Of a stretch of 64,000 nt of DNA, positions 11,589-21,706 are shown piece after piece (the first letter of the stretch is position 1; each line of letters starts with the position of its first letter). Under the pieces are notes generated by a model. The model searched no databases and had not been told where the DNA came from. It saw only the letters and a program-made list of their open reading frames with translations. The stretch covers positions 34,064,735-34,128,734 of the forward strand of contig NC_059368.1 in NCBI RefSeq assembly GCF_019703515.2, given 5' to 3'. This DNA comes from Myxocyprinus asiaticus. Lineage: Eukaryota; Chordata; Actinopteri; Cypriniformes; Catostomidae. Made by a program: the position numbers and the translations under genes.

Positions 11589-11882
11589 GGCAGATATCTG
11601 TCTTTCTTGGAGGGCTCTCGGGGAGGGACAGTGGAGAGAGAGGTGTAGGGGTTTTATGTGTGTGATTTGTTTTATTTATTTATTTTTTATTTTTTTATTA
11701 ATTGATTTATTTATTTTTGTTGTGTGTCTATGGTTGTGTGACCACTGGGGTGTTGTTGGGGGTTGGGGGGGGGGATTGGGGGGGGGGGTAGTGGGTGTTG
11801 TATATTGATTCTGTATATGTGTGTTCTGCTATGTATATATTTAATGGTTGAATCAATAAAAAAATGTTAATCGAAAAAAATA
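11589..11882 (+). other. LINE 3' UTR with G-rich tract and A-rich tail
   Basis: A T-rich stretch is followed by several G runs at about 11747-11792 (GGGG, a run of G's after GGTT, then two longer runs), able in principle to form a G-quadruplex. The element ends with ATCAATAAAAAAATG and an A-rich tail just before the 3' TSD. G-rich 3' UTRs are a known feature of L1 elements. Confidence 0.75.
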
Positions 11883-11897
11883 AAATACACCCAAATA

Positions 11898-12620
11898 CAC
11901 TACAACATCATGTAATTTGATTTGTTGCCATGACATCACTTTTTTGTGATAAATGTTTTATTAACATTTTTCAACTTAAAAAAAAACAAAAAAACACCAC
12001 CACCCAACTCCAGCAGTCTCCATGACAACACTATTTAAGCTATTAAGAAATCCTTTACAGTTTTACATCAGCCGTGTCTTGACATTATTCTAAACAATTT
12101 GAAGCAATTTGGGTAAATGTAAGTGGATAATTTCAAAGTCTGTTGTAAGTGCCATACTTCCTGCTGCCAGTTGGTGGCGCTATGACCATGACCTACAATA
12201 GCCACATCCATGTGATCAGCCCCCAAGACCAAACACACAGCTCAATTTTGATCTAAATCACACAATGCACATAAGAAGATATGAGACACTTCCTGCTTCC
12301 CATTCTTTGCCATTAATTTAATGCCTCACCATGGCAAAACCTTTCAATATATCAAAGATCTGTTTGCAATTTAGCATTTTCCATGTCTTGGCACAATGTT
12401 GCCTAAATTTGGTGACAGTCACATGAATCCTCTAGGAGGAGTATTAAAAAGTTCAGGGCCTGCAATAAAAAAATAAAAAATAAAAAAATCCAAATTCAAT
12501 CCAAAATGGCAGACTTCCTCTTGGGCGGAGCTAATGACTGTTAATTTGAAAGTTGTCCGGCTTGAGAAGAACAATATACAGGATGTACAAAGTTTGGTGA
12601 CTGTAGGTGAAACTGACCCT
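11898..12620. repeat. Right part of the old repeat split by the LINE
   Basis: Continues the target repeat after the LINE 3' TSD. It contains GGTGGCGCTATGACCATGAC (about 12174) and, further on, AAATGGCAGACTTCCTCTTG with GGGCGGAGCTAATG (about 12502), words typical of an abundant fish interspersed repeat. The right edge is approximate. Confidence 0.55.
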
Positions 12621-13377
12621 GCCATTTCCGTCAAATGGTGCCTAGGTAGACAGCACATTAAGGTTGGGAGACAAATTCAAAGATTAAATGCCACTCAGGC
12701 TCATGGTGCTATTTGTCCTCTCTCTCAAGCAACACAAACACACACATATGCATATAAACAAAACTAATATTCAATGCACAAAAATGTAAATATCAGAAGA
12801 GTACAAATTTCTCATAATAATGAACACAAAGGCAGTTAATTTATACTGATATTTTGATTGACTTTAGCTTTTGTCTGATGTTCGTTTTCCTCCTAAAATG
12901 AACTTGATACTGACAACATAATTTTCCACATTCCGCCAACCATGGTGGTCAAACCGCACAAAGCAGTGGACAAGCCGTCTTTCGCATGAGACAGAAGTTG
13001 GTGCCAGAAGCAGTTTGCTCTGCATCCTTGTGACCTTGGTGTGATTGGCTTAGAACCACATTAATTTAACTGGTTCTTTCCTGCAGAAGCTTCTCATTGT
13101 GTGGAGACGTGGTTACACACTCTCTCTCATCTGTGCTTAAAGGACAAGGGCAGCAAGAGCATTCTGTTCCAGAAAATACATCCACACCTCCACACAAAGT
13201 TACAGGGGATAGCGGAGCACACTTCAGCTCTGTTTTGTCTCTCAAACCAGGCTGCTATTCATCTTCCAATTAATCACAATTAAATTGACTGTAAAGTAAT
13301 AGTTGACAGGAACCCCCTCAGACAGTCTGTAGTCCAGAAGAGCTACGACAGATGTTCTGATTGTCAGAGATCACATA

Positions 13378-13380
<3 letters not shown>
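12621..13380. other. Non-coding DNA, nothing identified
   Basis: Only short, unrecognisable ORFs (for example 12534-12767 and 13101-13283). No bounded repeat is visible. Confidence 0.4.

Positions 13381-13426
<46 letters not shown>
13381..13426. repeat. (AT)n microsatellite
   Basis: About 23 uninterrupted AT units. Confidence 0.95.
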
Positions 13427-13430
<4 letters not shown>

Positions 13431-13510
13431 CAAAGTTTTTGTATTTAAAAAAATATTATGTGTATTATTGAGAATAAGGATCAAAATCTAAATAAGTTCA
13501 CTCAAATCAG

Positions 13511-13531
13511 AAAGGAAGGAAGGAAGGAAGG
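13511..13531. repeat. (AAGG)n microsatellite
   Basis: About five AAGG units between unrelated flanks. Confidence 0.85.
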
Positions 13532-13944
13532 GATCTTCCATCTTAGTTATTTCACAAATTAATTATTTTCACTAATTATCTTTCATTTTGGCTGATTAAT
13601 AATTTGTTTTAATGGGGTGTAATTGGGTCTCTATGCTCCATCAATCCTGTCATTTTATAAACTGCACAGACATACACATGTGATGAGTACTGAACTTGTT
13701 CTTTCTTGGTAAAACAAACCAGTAGAACGAATAGAGAGACTTTCTCTGTTATTCCCCACAGAAACTATGCTGTATATGTAGCGATTCAATACCCCCAATT
13801 ATACCAACTAATGAAGCAAGACTTTAGGCTTTTGTAATGTCTGCAATAGTGTGCCCAATACCTGCCATGACCTTAACCCTGAAAATAATGAAGATCCATG
13901 TGCAAATTCAATATTCTCATTTCTTTTTTTTCTTTGTTCCTTAA

Positions 13945-14168
13945 ACCAGTAAAGGATCCTGGAATAGGCAATATAGGCAGCCGCCTAGGGCGGCAACGCT
14001 CTCTGGGGTGGCACGACAGGGTACCTTTCAAATGTGAAAGTGGAGATTTAGAGTATAAAAAGGACTTAAATAGTGATTTGTTTCTCATGTTGTTGTTTTT
14101 TATATTAAGGGGGGCACCACGTCAGATCTCGCCTAGGGCACCAAGTAAGCCAGAACCGCCACTGCCTT
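13945..14168. repeat. Fish dispersed repeat with GCCTAGGGC motifs
   Basis: GCCGCCTAGGGCGGCAA near 13980 and CGCCTAGGGCACCAAGTAAG near 14131 frame a short AT-rich middle and end in AGCCAGAACCGCCACTG. The pattern matches a common teleost repeat; the superfamily is not assigned. Confidence 0.4.
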
Positions 14169-14217
14169 AAACAAAATGAAACAACCACCAAACATGCTGT
14201 TTTCTTATTTCTGCCTG

Positions 14218-14544
14218 TGTCACAAATTCCCCGTTTTTTGTCTTGACTTTTATGTTGAAATTCTGGTTTAGTTCCCTGTTCCTGTTTCCTGTTAGTTTTG
14301 TAGTCTTTTGTAGATTCTTTTCATGATTGGTTCCCCTGATTGTTTCCCCAGGTGTTCCTCGTTCCCTTGTTTTCCCTTGTGTATTTAAGCCCATGTTTTC
14401 CCCTGGTTTTTTGTCAGTCTTCATCTGTATTATGCTGTGCTTTGTTCCCTGTGTTTTGTTTCGTTATGTTCTGAGTTACCTGGTTTACCTTTGTTTTATT
14501 AAAAAGCTGCATTTAGATCCTCATTCCTCTCCTGTCTCATCACA
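14218..14544 (+). repeat. 5' LTR of the gag-only retrotransposon
   Basis: 327 bp, TG...CA ends. Contains a TATA-like TATTTAAG near 14382 and TTTTATTAAAAAGC near the 3' side. About 90% or more similar by eye to the 3' LTR, apart from a 26-bp segment that the 3' LTR lacks. Confidence 0.85.
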
Positions 14545-14561
14545 GAAAGACTGACCAAGAA

Positions 14562-15530
14562 ATGGATCTAGTGGCCGTCAGGATTCTGCTCCTTCAGCAA
14601 GGGGACCATCCAGTTGAGGATCACGCCCGTGAGTTTTTAGAGCTGGCAAATGTAGTGCACTATCCAGACCGCTCTCTGGTGTTTTTTTTCCGGGCTGGTC
14701 TGAATAGTGCACTGAGGGAACACATGCCTCTGGCTGGTCCTCACTGGACGCTCGGCGATTATGTGGAGAAGGCTCTGGAACTTAGTGGTTCCCCTTATAC
14801 AGTGGATTATGGCGGGAACCCCGGGCCAAAACCTGCATCCACGGCCCCCGTCTCGAAGCTTTCCACGGCCCCCATCTCGAAGCCTTCCATGGCCCCTGTC
14901 TCCAAGTTGTATGATCTGCCACTGATGTCGGTGCGTAGGTCCATAAAGACCCTACCTAAAGAATTGTCTGCACCCATGCCTGCCACGGTCAATGAGCCAG
15001 TGCCCACACCTGCCACGGTCAATGAGCCAACGCCCACGCCTGCCACGGCCAAGAAGTTGCCAGCCTCGTCCGTCCCAGAGCCAGCATTGCCAGCCTCGTC
15101 TGTCCCAGAGCCAGCGTTGCCAGCCTCGTCCATCCCAGAGCCAGCGTTACCAACTTCGGCCATCCAGAGGAGGAGGAAGAGAAGAAAAGTTTCCGTTCCC
15201 AAGTCTCTGCCCATGCCCACAACCACAGAGGTCATTCCCGAGTCTCATCCCATGTTCGTGACCACGGAGGTTGTTTCCAAGTCTCTGCCCATGCCCACGA
15301 CTACAGAGATCATTCCCAAGTCTCATCCCATGTTCGCGACCACGGAGGTCGTTTCCCATTCATCCAGGACTCTTTTTCTCGAGTCTTCCGCGGCTCCGCC
15401 CCCAGAGTCTTCTGCTCCTGCGGCTCCGCCAGCTCCCCCAGAGACTATTCCTACAGCGGCTTTGCCGTCTGACCCTGTCCCTGTCCTGCGGCCGCCTCCC
15501 GGCCCTGCGGCCGCCTCCCAGGCCTCCTGA
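14562..15530 (+). CDS. Gag-like protein with Pro-rich tandem repeats
   Basis: An intact 322-residue frame. Residues 1-85 resemble the C-terminal part of a Ty3/gypsy-type gag: FFRAGLNSALREHMPLAGP and a WTLGDYVEKALELSGS word typical of fish gag proteins. Residues about 90-320 are low-complexity. They hold APVSKLSTAPISKPS repeats, TPATVNEP repeats, SSVPEPALPA repeats, MPTTTEVIP-SHPMFVTTEVV repeats and a Pro/Ala-rich end. The start is the first ATG after the 5' LTR. There is no zinc knuckle or polymerase region. Opposite-strand ORFs over the same repeats are shadows. Whether a protein is made is unknown. Confidence 0.6.
   Translation: MDLVAVRILLLQQGDHPVEDHAREFLELANVVHYPDRSLVFFFRAGLNSALREHMPLAGPHWTLGDYVEKALELSGSPYTVDYGGNPGPKPASTAPVSKLSTAPISKPSMAPVSKLYDLPLMSVRRSIKTLPKELSAPMPATVNEPVPTPATVNEPTPTPATAKKLPASSVPEPALPASSVPEPALPASSIPEPALPTSAIQRRRKRRKVSVPKSLPMPTTTEVIPESHPMFVTTEVVSKSLPMPTTTEIIPKSHPMFATTEVVSHSSRTLFLESSAAPPPESSAPAAPPAPPETIPTAALPSDPVPVLRPPPGPAAASQAS
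14990..15165 (+). repeat. Coding tandem repeat (about 30 bp units)
   Basis: First TGCCACGGTCAATGAGCCA units, then at least three 30-bp TCGTCCGTCCCAGAGCCAGC-type units encoding SSVPEPALPA. The units keep frame because they are multiples of three. Confidence 0.85.
15200..15358 (+). repeat. Coding tandem repeat (about 84 bp higher-order unit)
   Basis: Two copies of a compound unit encoding SLPMPTTTE-x-IP-SHPMF-TTEVV, each built from related half-units (AAGTCTCTGCCCATGCCCAC and AGTCTCATCCCATGTTCG). Confidence 0.8.
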
Positions 15531-15700
15531 CCCTGTCCCGGCCCTGCGGCCGCCTCCCAGGCCTCCTGACCCTGTCTCGGCCCTGCGGCCACCTCCCAGG
15601 CCTCCTGACCCTGTCTCAGCCCTGCGGCCGCCTCCCAGGATTCCTGACCCTGTCTCAGCTCTGCGGCCGCCTCCCAGGATTCCTGACCCTCCCTGGTCAC
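15470..15700 (+). repeat. GC-rich tandem repeat (36 bp unit)
   Basis: About six copies of a 36-bp unit containing GCCCTGCGGCCGCCTCCCAG and CCTCCTGACCCTGTC. The array begins in the gag-like frame and continues past its stop at 15530. Confidence 0.9.
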
Positions 15701-16065
15701 TTGGCCGTCCGCCTGTTTTGCTCTGGTCTCCTTGGTCTCCTGGCCATCTGCCTGATCTGCTCTAGTCTCCTGGCCGTCCACCTGATCTGCTCTGGTCTCC
15801 TGGCCGTCTGCCAGATCTGCTCTGGTCTCCTGGCCGTCTGCCTGATCTGCTCTGGTCTCCTGGCCATCTGCTTGATCTGCTATGGTCTCCTGGCCATCCG
15901 CCTAATCTGCTCTGGTCTCCTGGCCGTCCACCTGATCTGCTCTGGTCTCCCTGGTCTCCTGGCCATCCGCCAGATCTGCTCTGGTCTCCTGGCCATCCGC
16001 CTGATCTGCTTTGGTCTCCCTGGTCTCCTGGCCATCCGCCTGATCTGCTCTGGTCTACTTGGTCC
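15700..16065 (+). repeat. Tandem repeat (about 30 bp unit)
   Basis: About ten copies of a unit reading CTGGTCTCCTGGCCATCCGC then CTGATCTGCT, with some copies extended by an extra CTGGTCTCC. Long ORFs on both strands across it are repeat artefacts. Confidence 0.9.
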
Positions 16066-16267
16066 TCCGAGCCTGTAGCATTGCCCTGGCTCTCCATCCT
16101 TCTGGCTCCGCCTTGGTTTCAAGCCTCCATGACTTTGCCTTGTTCCTCTGCTTCCCTTGCCCCTTGTGCTCCCTTGAACTACCTGTTTTCCCCCACACCC
16201 TATGGACAATTAGTTTTTGTTTTGTTTTTTTGGAACATCTGGAATCCGCTCTTTAAGAGGGGGGCTC

Positions 16268-16576
16268 TGTCACATATTCCCTGTTTTTTGTCTTGACTTA
16301 TGTTGAAATTCTGGTTTAGTTCCCTATTCCTGTTTCCTGTTAATTTTGTAGTCCTTTTGTAGTTTCTTTTCATGATTAGTTTTCCCCTGATTGTTTCCCC
16401 AGGTGTTCCTCATTCCCTTGTTTTCCCCTGGTTTTTGTCAGTCTTCATCTGTATTATGCTGTGCTTTTGTTCCCTGTGTTTTGTTTTGTTTCATTATGTT
16501 CTGAGTTACCTGGTTTACCTTTTGTTTTATTTAAAAAGCTGCATTTAGATCCTCATTCCTCTCCTGTCTCGTCACA
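16268..16576 (+). repeat. 3' LTR, lacking the TATA-bearing segment
   Basis: 309 bp. It matches the 5' LTR but lacks the piece between two TGTTTTCCC direct repeats that carries TATTTAAG in the 5' LTR. The purine tract AAGAGGGGGG lies just upstream at about 16254-16264. Confidence 0.85.
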
Positions 16577-17631
16577 GCCTCAAACACAACACAAATCAAA
16601 GTAAGCCATTTGTTTGTTGATTTCCCCAAAAACTGTAAACTGTTCTATGGTGAAACACAGAACATCCAACCCAACACCGCAACATTTGCTCAACTAACAG
16701 TGCAAATTTTAGGTACGACAATGTGTTTGTCCGACCAAGGTAAGATGATTGTAGTCTTTGGGAAACCTCTGATTTTTTTTTCAGTTCTGTTTGGTGACAC
16801 TAGTGTAGCAGAAATTGCAGTAATACAGTGGTTCCCAATCCATTTCTTCTTCTTTAGAAGTGCCTTAATGGACAAGTTGTGTCTTTAGACATGAAGCGAG
16901 ACAAAGAGAGGTGTAACATTCTTGATCTCATTGAAGACCAAATAAATTGCAGTGTTCTGGATAATCTGCCAAAGTTTGATTGCAAAGAATGCTGGTAGGC
17001 CAGCTAAAACAGCATTGCAGTAGTTAAGTCTAGAGATGACAGGTGCTTCTCAATTGGAAGGCTGAAGCCTAGTTAGGCTGTGTCCTTCCGGGACCAGTCC
17101 TTTTGAGGCTGTGGGCTAGTGTCCTCCTCAGCATTCAGCATTGGAATGCGCAAGTGTAAGGCCCAGCTTTTCGTTACATCATGCAGATCACCTTGAAATG
17201 CTTTTTCATCATGTGCAGTTGTGCAAACCAGCTATGGCACAAAAATCATATACAAGCTCAACAATGCATGACAGTCTTTTTCAAAGCCACTCAAATCAAG
17301 AACGTGTATGCAAATTTTTTGCTGCCTTAGTTGTTTGGCTGAATGGATGACACCAAAATGGCAGTCAAGTAAAGTGAAACAAGAGACAATTCACAGCGTG
17401 AACTAAAACATTCCAGATTGTGCATCCAACAGCCTGTGCATTAAGACTCCCTTGAGGCTGAGGATAGAAAATATCTTATTTTTCTCTCATGACACTGTGT
17501 TTCAGTGTATTACAGTAATAATATGATTGAAGAATAAGAAGAAAAATGTAGATGTACATTTTATTTCTTTACTTATTCAGCTCTATTGTGGATAAAATGA
17601 ACAAGTAGAGTAGAGCAGGGATTATTGGGTT
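16577..17631. other. Non-coding DNA, nothing firm identified
   Basis: Short unrelated ORFs only. Sequence at 17040-17180 has repeat-like composition but no boundaries that I can support. Confidence 0.4.
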
Positions 17632-17827
17632 GCACCTTATTTTGCAGTATGTGTACTTTCAGTATATTTACAATGTACTTCCCCAAGAAAGTAGAGTAAT
17701 ATTAGGTAAACACGTACTTAATATGGGATAAAGTTAGGGTTAGGTTTAGGGTTATTACCTAGTAATTACTGTTGTTGTTGTAATTATATAGTACGTAAAT
17801 GTAGAGCAGTCCTGTAAAATAAAGTGC
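17632..17827. mobile_element. Small MITE with inverted termini
   Basis: The left end GCACCTTATTTTGCAG and the reverse complement of the right end (GCACTTTATTTTACAG) match at 14 of 16 positions. The interior includes GTTAGGGTTAGGTTTAGGG. This 196-bp element resembles a common teleost MITE; the TSD was not fixed. Confidence 0.6.
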
Positions 17828-19040
17828 TAAATGTAAAATTAACGAGTAACTATGCACTATGCCAAAAATATTGATGTTGATTAAAAAAAAAGTTAATGGA
17901 CATATTATCCATCAGCTACCCATACACACACACATTTTATTTATTTATATGCTCTGTATTATCCACACTATCGTGGAACAAATATGACATGTAAACATAC
18001 ATGGTATTTCTGAAGCGAGGACCTGCAAATGCAGTCTTTGCCTCCAACCACATCACGAAAATCCATCCTTTCTCACAATGCCTATTCACCTAGAGGGATT
18101 TGCTGAAAGTGATCTGGCTGCAAGTCAGTTTTTCTCCTCCATTCATTAATTTTTCATCAATCCATTCTGTCTGTTTCTGGCCCGGCGAGCCCTTTCAGAA
18201 CACTCTCAAACTAAATCTGGACAATCCACCCGTGCCGGAACTACATGCCTTGAACTAATGTAAGGTCAGGCATAAGGCTGTTCTGCATTCCCAGCTTCCT
18301 GCTGGTGTCTAGCATGCCGAAGATTTAAAAAAGGGCTGTCGATATCTGAACTTTCATCTTAGTTGCTGCACTTCCTCCACAAAAATTTGTGATTTATGTG
18401 AATGGCTGATATTGATTTGAACCGTGGACACTCGTAGCAGCACAGCGGGTGTTTGTGAGGGCCAGAGCAAGAGGAAAGAGCCTGGACAAAGAGGCCCATC
18501 AAGGGGCTAATGACGACTGATTAGATGTCTAGAAAGGGGGGCCTAAAAAAAATGCCCTCTAAAACGAGCTGACATTGTCTAGGTCCTACTGTGAATGCAG
18601 TTCATAGGTGGACAGGTCTGTGCTGGCTCTTAGTGGAGTTATGTCAGATCCACATTGATGGCAGTTGGATTGGTGCCCATTTCCTCTGGTTTGTAGACTG
18701 CTGTCCCAGAGTTAAACAGTCTTATTATGCAGAATTTGTCCAGAGTTCCTTTAGATGCTCATGTCATGTGAAGCCCATCAATTGAGGTAATGGCTGAAGA
18801 AAAGGGATTATTTAAAAACCAGGCATCTCTGAGACTCACATTAAGGGCTTTAATGAGAAATTCAAGATTGTTCAGAGACATCCTCAAATTTCAGTCCAGT
18901 GATTAGTAAAACTAGTAAGACAATAATTGGCATTAATTTTGCTTCAACTATTGAGCAATGAAATAGAATAGTCTACCAGTTAGACTACAACTAGTATTCA
19001 GTGATCGTTAAGTGCTATAAAGGGAAAGTTCAAACACCCT
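17828..19040. other. Non-coding DNA, nothing identified
   Basis: No recognisable protein or bounded element. The short ORF at 18591-18785 has no family resemblance that I know. Confidence 0.45.
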
Positions 19041-19042
19041 TA

Positions 19043-19400
19043 CAGTTGAAGTCAGAAGTTTACATACACCTTAGCCAAATACATTTAAACTCAGTTTTTC
19101 ACAATTCCTGACATTTAATCGTAGAAAACATTCAGTTTTAGGTCAGTTAGGATCACTACTTTATTTTAAGAATGTGAAATGTCAGAATAATAGTAGAGAG
19201 AATGATTTATTTCAGCTTTTATTTCTTTCATCACATTCCCAGGGGGTCAGAAGTTTACATACACTTTGTTAGTATTTGGTAGCATTGCCTTTAAATTATT
19301 TAACTTGGGTCAAACATTTTGGGTAGCCTTCCACAAGCTTCTCACAATAAGTTTCTGGAATTTTGGCCCATTCCTCCACACAGAACTGATGTAATCGCCA
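19043..19400 (-). mobile_element. Truncated Tdr1/Sleeping Beauty-type Tc1 end (3' end, inverted)
   Basis: Begins after a TA dinucleotide with CAGTTGAAGTCAGAAGTTTA, the outer direct repeat of this Tc1 family, and has the inner direct repeat (GGTCAGAAGTTTACATACAC) at about 19245. It then runs into the reverse complement of the transposase C-terminus (the segment encoding VKQFKGNATKY in the neighbouring copy). The match stops near 19395-19402, where sequence of a second Tc1 family begins. Confidence 0.8.
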
Positions 19401-20055
19401 AGGCATTTCCGTCTACAGAACTGCCGCTCACTGGAAGTTTTTTTTGTTTTTGGCAACATTCCGAGTAAATTCTAGAGACTGTTGTGCATGAAAATCCCAG
19501 GAGATCAGCAGTTACAGAAATACTCAAACCAGGCCATCTGGCACCAACAATCATGCCACGCTCCAAATCACTGAGATTACATTTTTTCCCCATTCTGATG
19601 GTTGATGTGAACATTAACAGAAACTCCTGACCCGTACCTGCATTATTTTATGCACTGCACTGCTGCTACCACTGGCTGATTAGATAATTGCATGGATGAT
19701 TGTTGGTGCCAGACGGGCTGGTTTGAGTATTTCTGTAACTGCTGATCTCCTGGGATTTTCACACATAACAGTCTCTAGAATTTACTCAGAATGGTGCCAA
19801 AAACAAGAAACATCTAGTGAGTGGCAGTTCTGTGGATGGATACGCCTTGTTGATGAGAGAGGTCAACAGAGAATGGCCAGACTGGTTCAAACTGACAAAG
19901 TCTACGGTAACTTAGATAACCGCTCTGTACAATTGTGGTGAGAAGAATATCATCTCAGAGTGCTATTCTGAGATGTGGGTTGGCGCTGATTTGGCAGCAC
20001 GAGGGGGACCTACACAATATTAGGCAGGTGGTTTTAATGTTTTGGCTGATCGGTG
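19401..20055. mobile_element. Fold-back copy of a second Tc1 family
   Basis: The left arm (19401 to about 19670) is in reverse orientation and the right arm (about 19690-20055) in forward orientation. Both carry the same transposase N-terminal region (MIVGARRAGLSISVTADLLG). The right end finishes TTTTGGCTGATCGGTG before TA (20056-20057). The left end is truncated at the junction with the Tdr1-type fragment. No complete transposase is encoded. The same family recurs as a fold-back at 46697-47476. Confidence 0.75.
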
Positions 20056-20070
20056 TACAGTGTATATATA

Positions 20071-21704
20071 CAGTTGAAGTCAGAAGTTTACATACACTTA
20101 GGTGTAAGTCTTTAAAACTAATTTTTAACCACTCCACAGATTTAATATTAGCAAACTATAGTTTTGGCAAGTTGTGTAGGACATCTACTTTGTGCATAAC
20201 ACAAGTAATTTTTCCAACAATTGTTTACAGACAGATTGTTTCACTTTTAATTGACTATATCACAATTCCAGTGGGTCAAAAGTTTACATACACTAACTTA
20301 ACTGTGCTTTTAAGCAGCTTGGAAAATTCCAGAAAATAATGTCAAGGCTTTAGACAATTAGCCAATTAGCTTCTGATATGAGGTGTACTAAATTGGAGAT
20401 GTACATGTGGATGTATTTTAAGGCCTACCTTCATACTCAGTGCCTCTTTGCTTGACATCTTGGGAAAATCAAAAGAAATCAGCCAAGATTTCCAAGATTT
20501 TTCTTGGACCTCCACAAGCCTGGTTCATACTTAGGAGCAATTTTCAAATGCCTGAAGGTACCACATTCGTCTGTGCAAACAATAGTATGCAGGTATAAAC
20601 ACTATGGGACCATGCAGCCATTATACCACTCAGGAAGGAGACACATTCTGTCTCCTAGAGGTGAATGTAGTTTGGTGCAAAAAGTGTAAATCAATCCCAG
20701 AACAACAGAAATGGACCTTGTGAAGATGCTGGAGGAAACAGGTAGACAAGTATCTATATCCACAGTAAAACGAGTCCTATATCGACATAACTTGAAAGGC
20801 TGCTCAGCAAGGGAGAAGCCACTGCTCCAAAACCACCATAAAAAAGCTAGACTACAGTTTGCAAGTGCACATGGGGACAAAGATCTTACTTTTTGGAGAA
20901 ATGTCCTCTGGTCTGATGAAACAAAAATTGAACTGTTTGGCCATAATGACCATCATTGTTTGAAGGAAAAAGGGTGAGGCTTGCAAGCTGAAGAACACCA
21001 TCCCAACCGTGAAGCTTGGGGGTGGCAACATCATGTTGTGGGTGTGCTTTGCTGCAGGAGGGACTGGTGCACTTCACAAAACAGATGGCATTATGAGGAA
21101 GGAAAATTATGTGGATATATTGAAGCAACATCTCAAGACATCAGCCAGGAAGTTAAAGCTCGTTGCAAATGGGTCTTCCAAATGGACAATGACTCCAAGC
21201 ATACCTTCCAAAGTTGTGGCAAAATGGCTTAAAGACAACAAAGCCAGGTATTGGAGTGGCTATCACAAATCCCTGACCTCAATCCAATAGAAAAATTGTG
21301 TGCAGAACTGAAAAAGCATGTGCGAGCAAGGAGGCCTACAAACCTGACTCAGTTACACCAGTTCTGTTTGGAGGAATGGACCAAAATTCCAGAAACTTAT
21401 TGTGAGAAGCTTGTGGAAAGCTACCCAAAAAGTTTGACACAAGTTAAACAATTTAAAGGCAATGCTACCAAATACTAACAAAGTGTATGTAAAATTCTGA
21501 CTCACTGGGAATGTGATGAAAGAAATAAAAGCTGAAATAAATCATTCTCTCTAATATTATTCTGACATTTCACATTCTTAAAATAAAGTAGTGATCCTAA
21601 ATGACACAAGACAGAATGTTTTCTACGATTAAATGTCAGGAATTGTGAAAAACTGAGTTTAAATGTATTTGGCAAAGGTGTATGTAAACCTCTGACTTCA
21701 ACTG
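20071..21704 (+). mobile_element. Tdr1/Sleeping Beauty-type Tc1 transposon, full length
   Basis: Flanked by TA (20069-20070 and 21705-21706). It has inverted ends CAGTTGAAGTCAGAAGTTTA and AAACCTCTGACTTCAACTG, each with a second inner direct repeat (TCAAAAGTTTACATACACTA at about 20276; GTGTATGTAAAATTCTGAC at about 21483), the IR/DR layout of this family. Length (1634 bp) is normal. The transposase gene inside is broken. Confidence 0.9.
20467..21478 (+). pseudogene. Tc1 transposase (DD34E), multiply frameshifted
   Basis: Tc1 transposases bind the inverted repeats with paired-like helix-turn-helix domains and cut at TA with a DDE catalytic core. The N-terminal HTH region is readable from about 20470, but the expected start codon has become TTG (CTTGGGAAAATC). 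A stop (TAA, 20687-20689) lies where glutamine is expected. The catalytic-core words WSDETKIELFG (first Asp, about 20910), QMDNDSKHT (second Asp) and DLNPIEKLCAELKK (Glu, about 21277) are all present but in different frames. Frame changes occur near 20960, 21170 and 21240. The C-terminus VKQFKGNATKY ends at 21478. Not functional. Confidence 0.9.
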
Positions 21705-21706
21705 TA

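Larger units (their letters stand above)
5862..11882 (+). mobile_element. Full-length L1/Tx1-type LINE retrotransposon
   Basis: The element has a short 5' leader, ORF1, a long inter-ORF region, ORF2 (endonuclease, reverse transcriptase, CCHC tail) and a 3' UTR ending in an A-rich tail. A perfect 15-bp TSD, AAATACACCCAAATA, lies at 5847-5861 and 11883-11897. Its length of about 6.0 kb is full size for the family, and the 5' end appears complete. Both ORFs are dead through point nonsense changes and one frameshift. It sits inside an older repeat, so it is the younger insertion. Assignment to the L1 clade rests on ORF1 and RT sequence features that I recognise; a phylogeny was not possible. Confidence 0.9.
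14218..16576 (+). mobile_element. Short LTR retrotransposon with gag-like ORF only
   Basis: Two similar direct repeats, 14218-14544 and 16268-16576, both start TGTCACA and end TCACA. They are flanked by GCCTG (14213-14217) and GCCTC (16577-16581), a one-mismatch 5-bp TSD. A purine tract, AAGAGGGGGG, precedes the 3' LTR. The 1.7-kb interior encodes a gag-like segment followed by several tandem-repeat arrays. No protease, reverse transcriptase, RNase H or integrase is present. This is a non-autonomous gag-only element, probably dependent on a related Ty3/gypsy-type element. The primer-binding site after the 5' LTR was not recognised. Confidence 0.85.

Noticed and set aside
15147..15781. Minus-strand ORFs opposite the gag-like frame
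   Set aside because: Shadows of the tandem arrays; the plus strand carries the gag-like domain and the LTR orientation agrees with it.
15455..16065. Regular repeats considered as a CRISPR-like array
   Set aside because: Units are contiguous without unique spacers, inside an LTR element of a vertebrate genome.
15701..16097. Long ORFs on both strands encoding leucine/isoleucine/cysteine or arginine/glycine repeats
   Set aside because: Products of a tandem DNA repeat in the LTR element; no sign of real coding.
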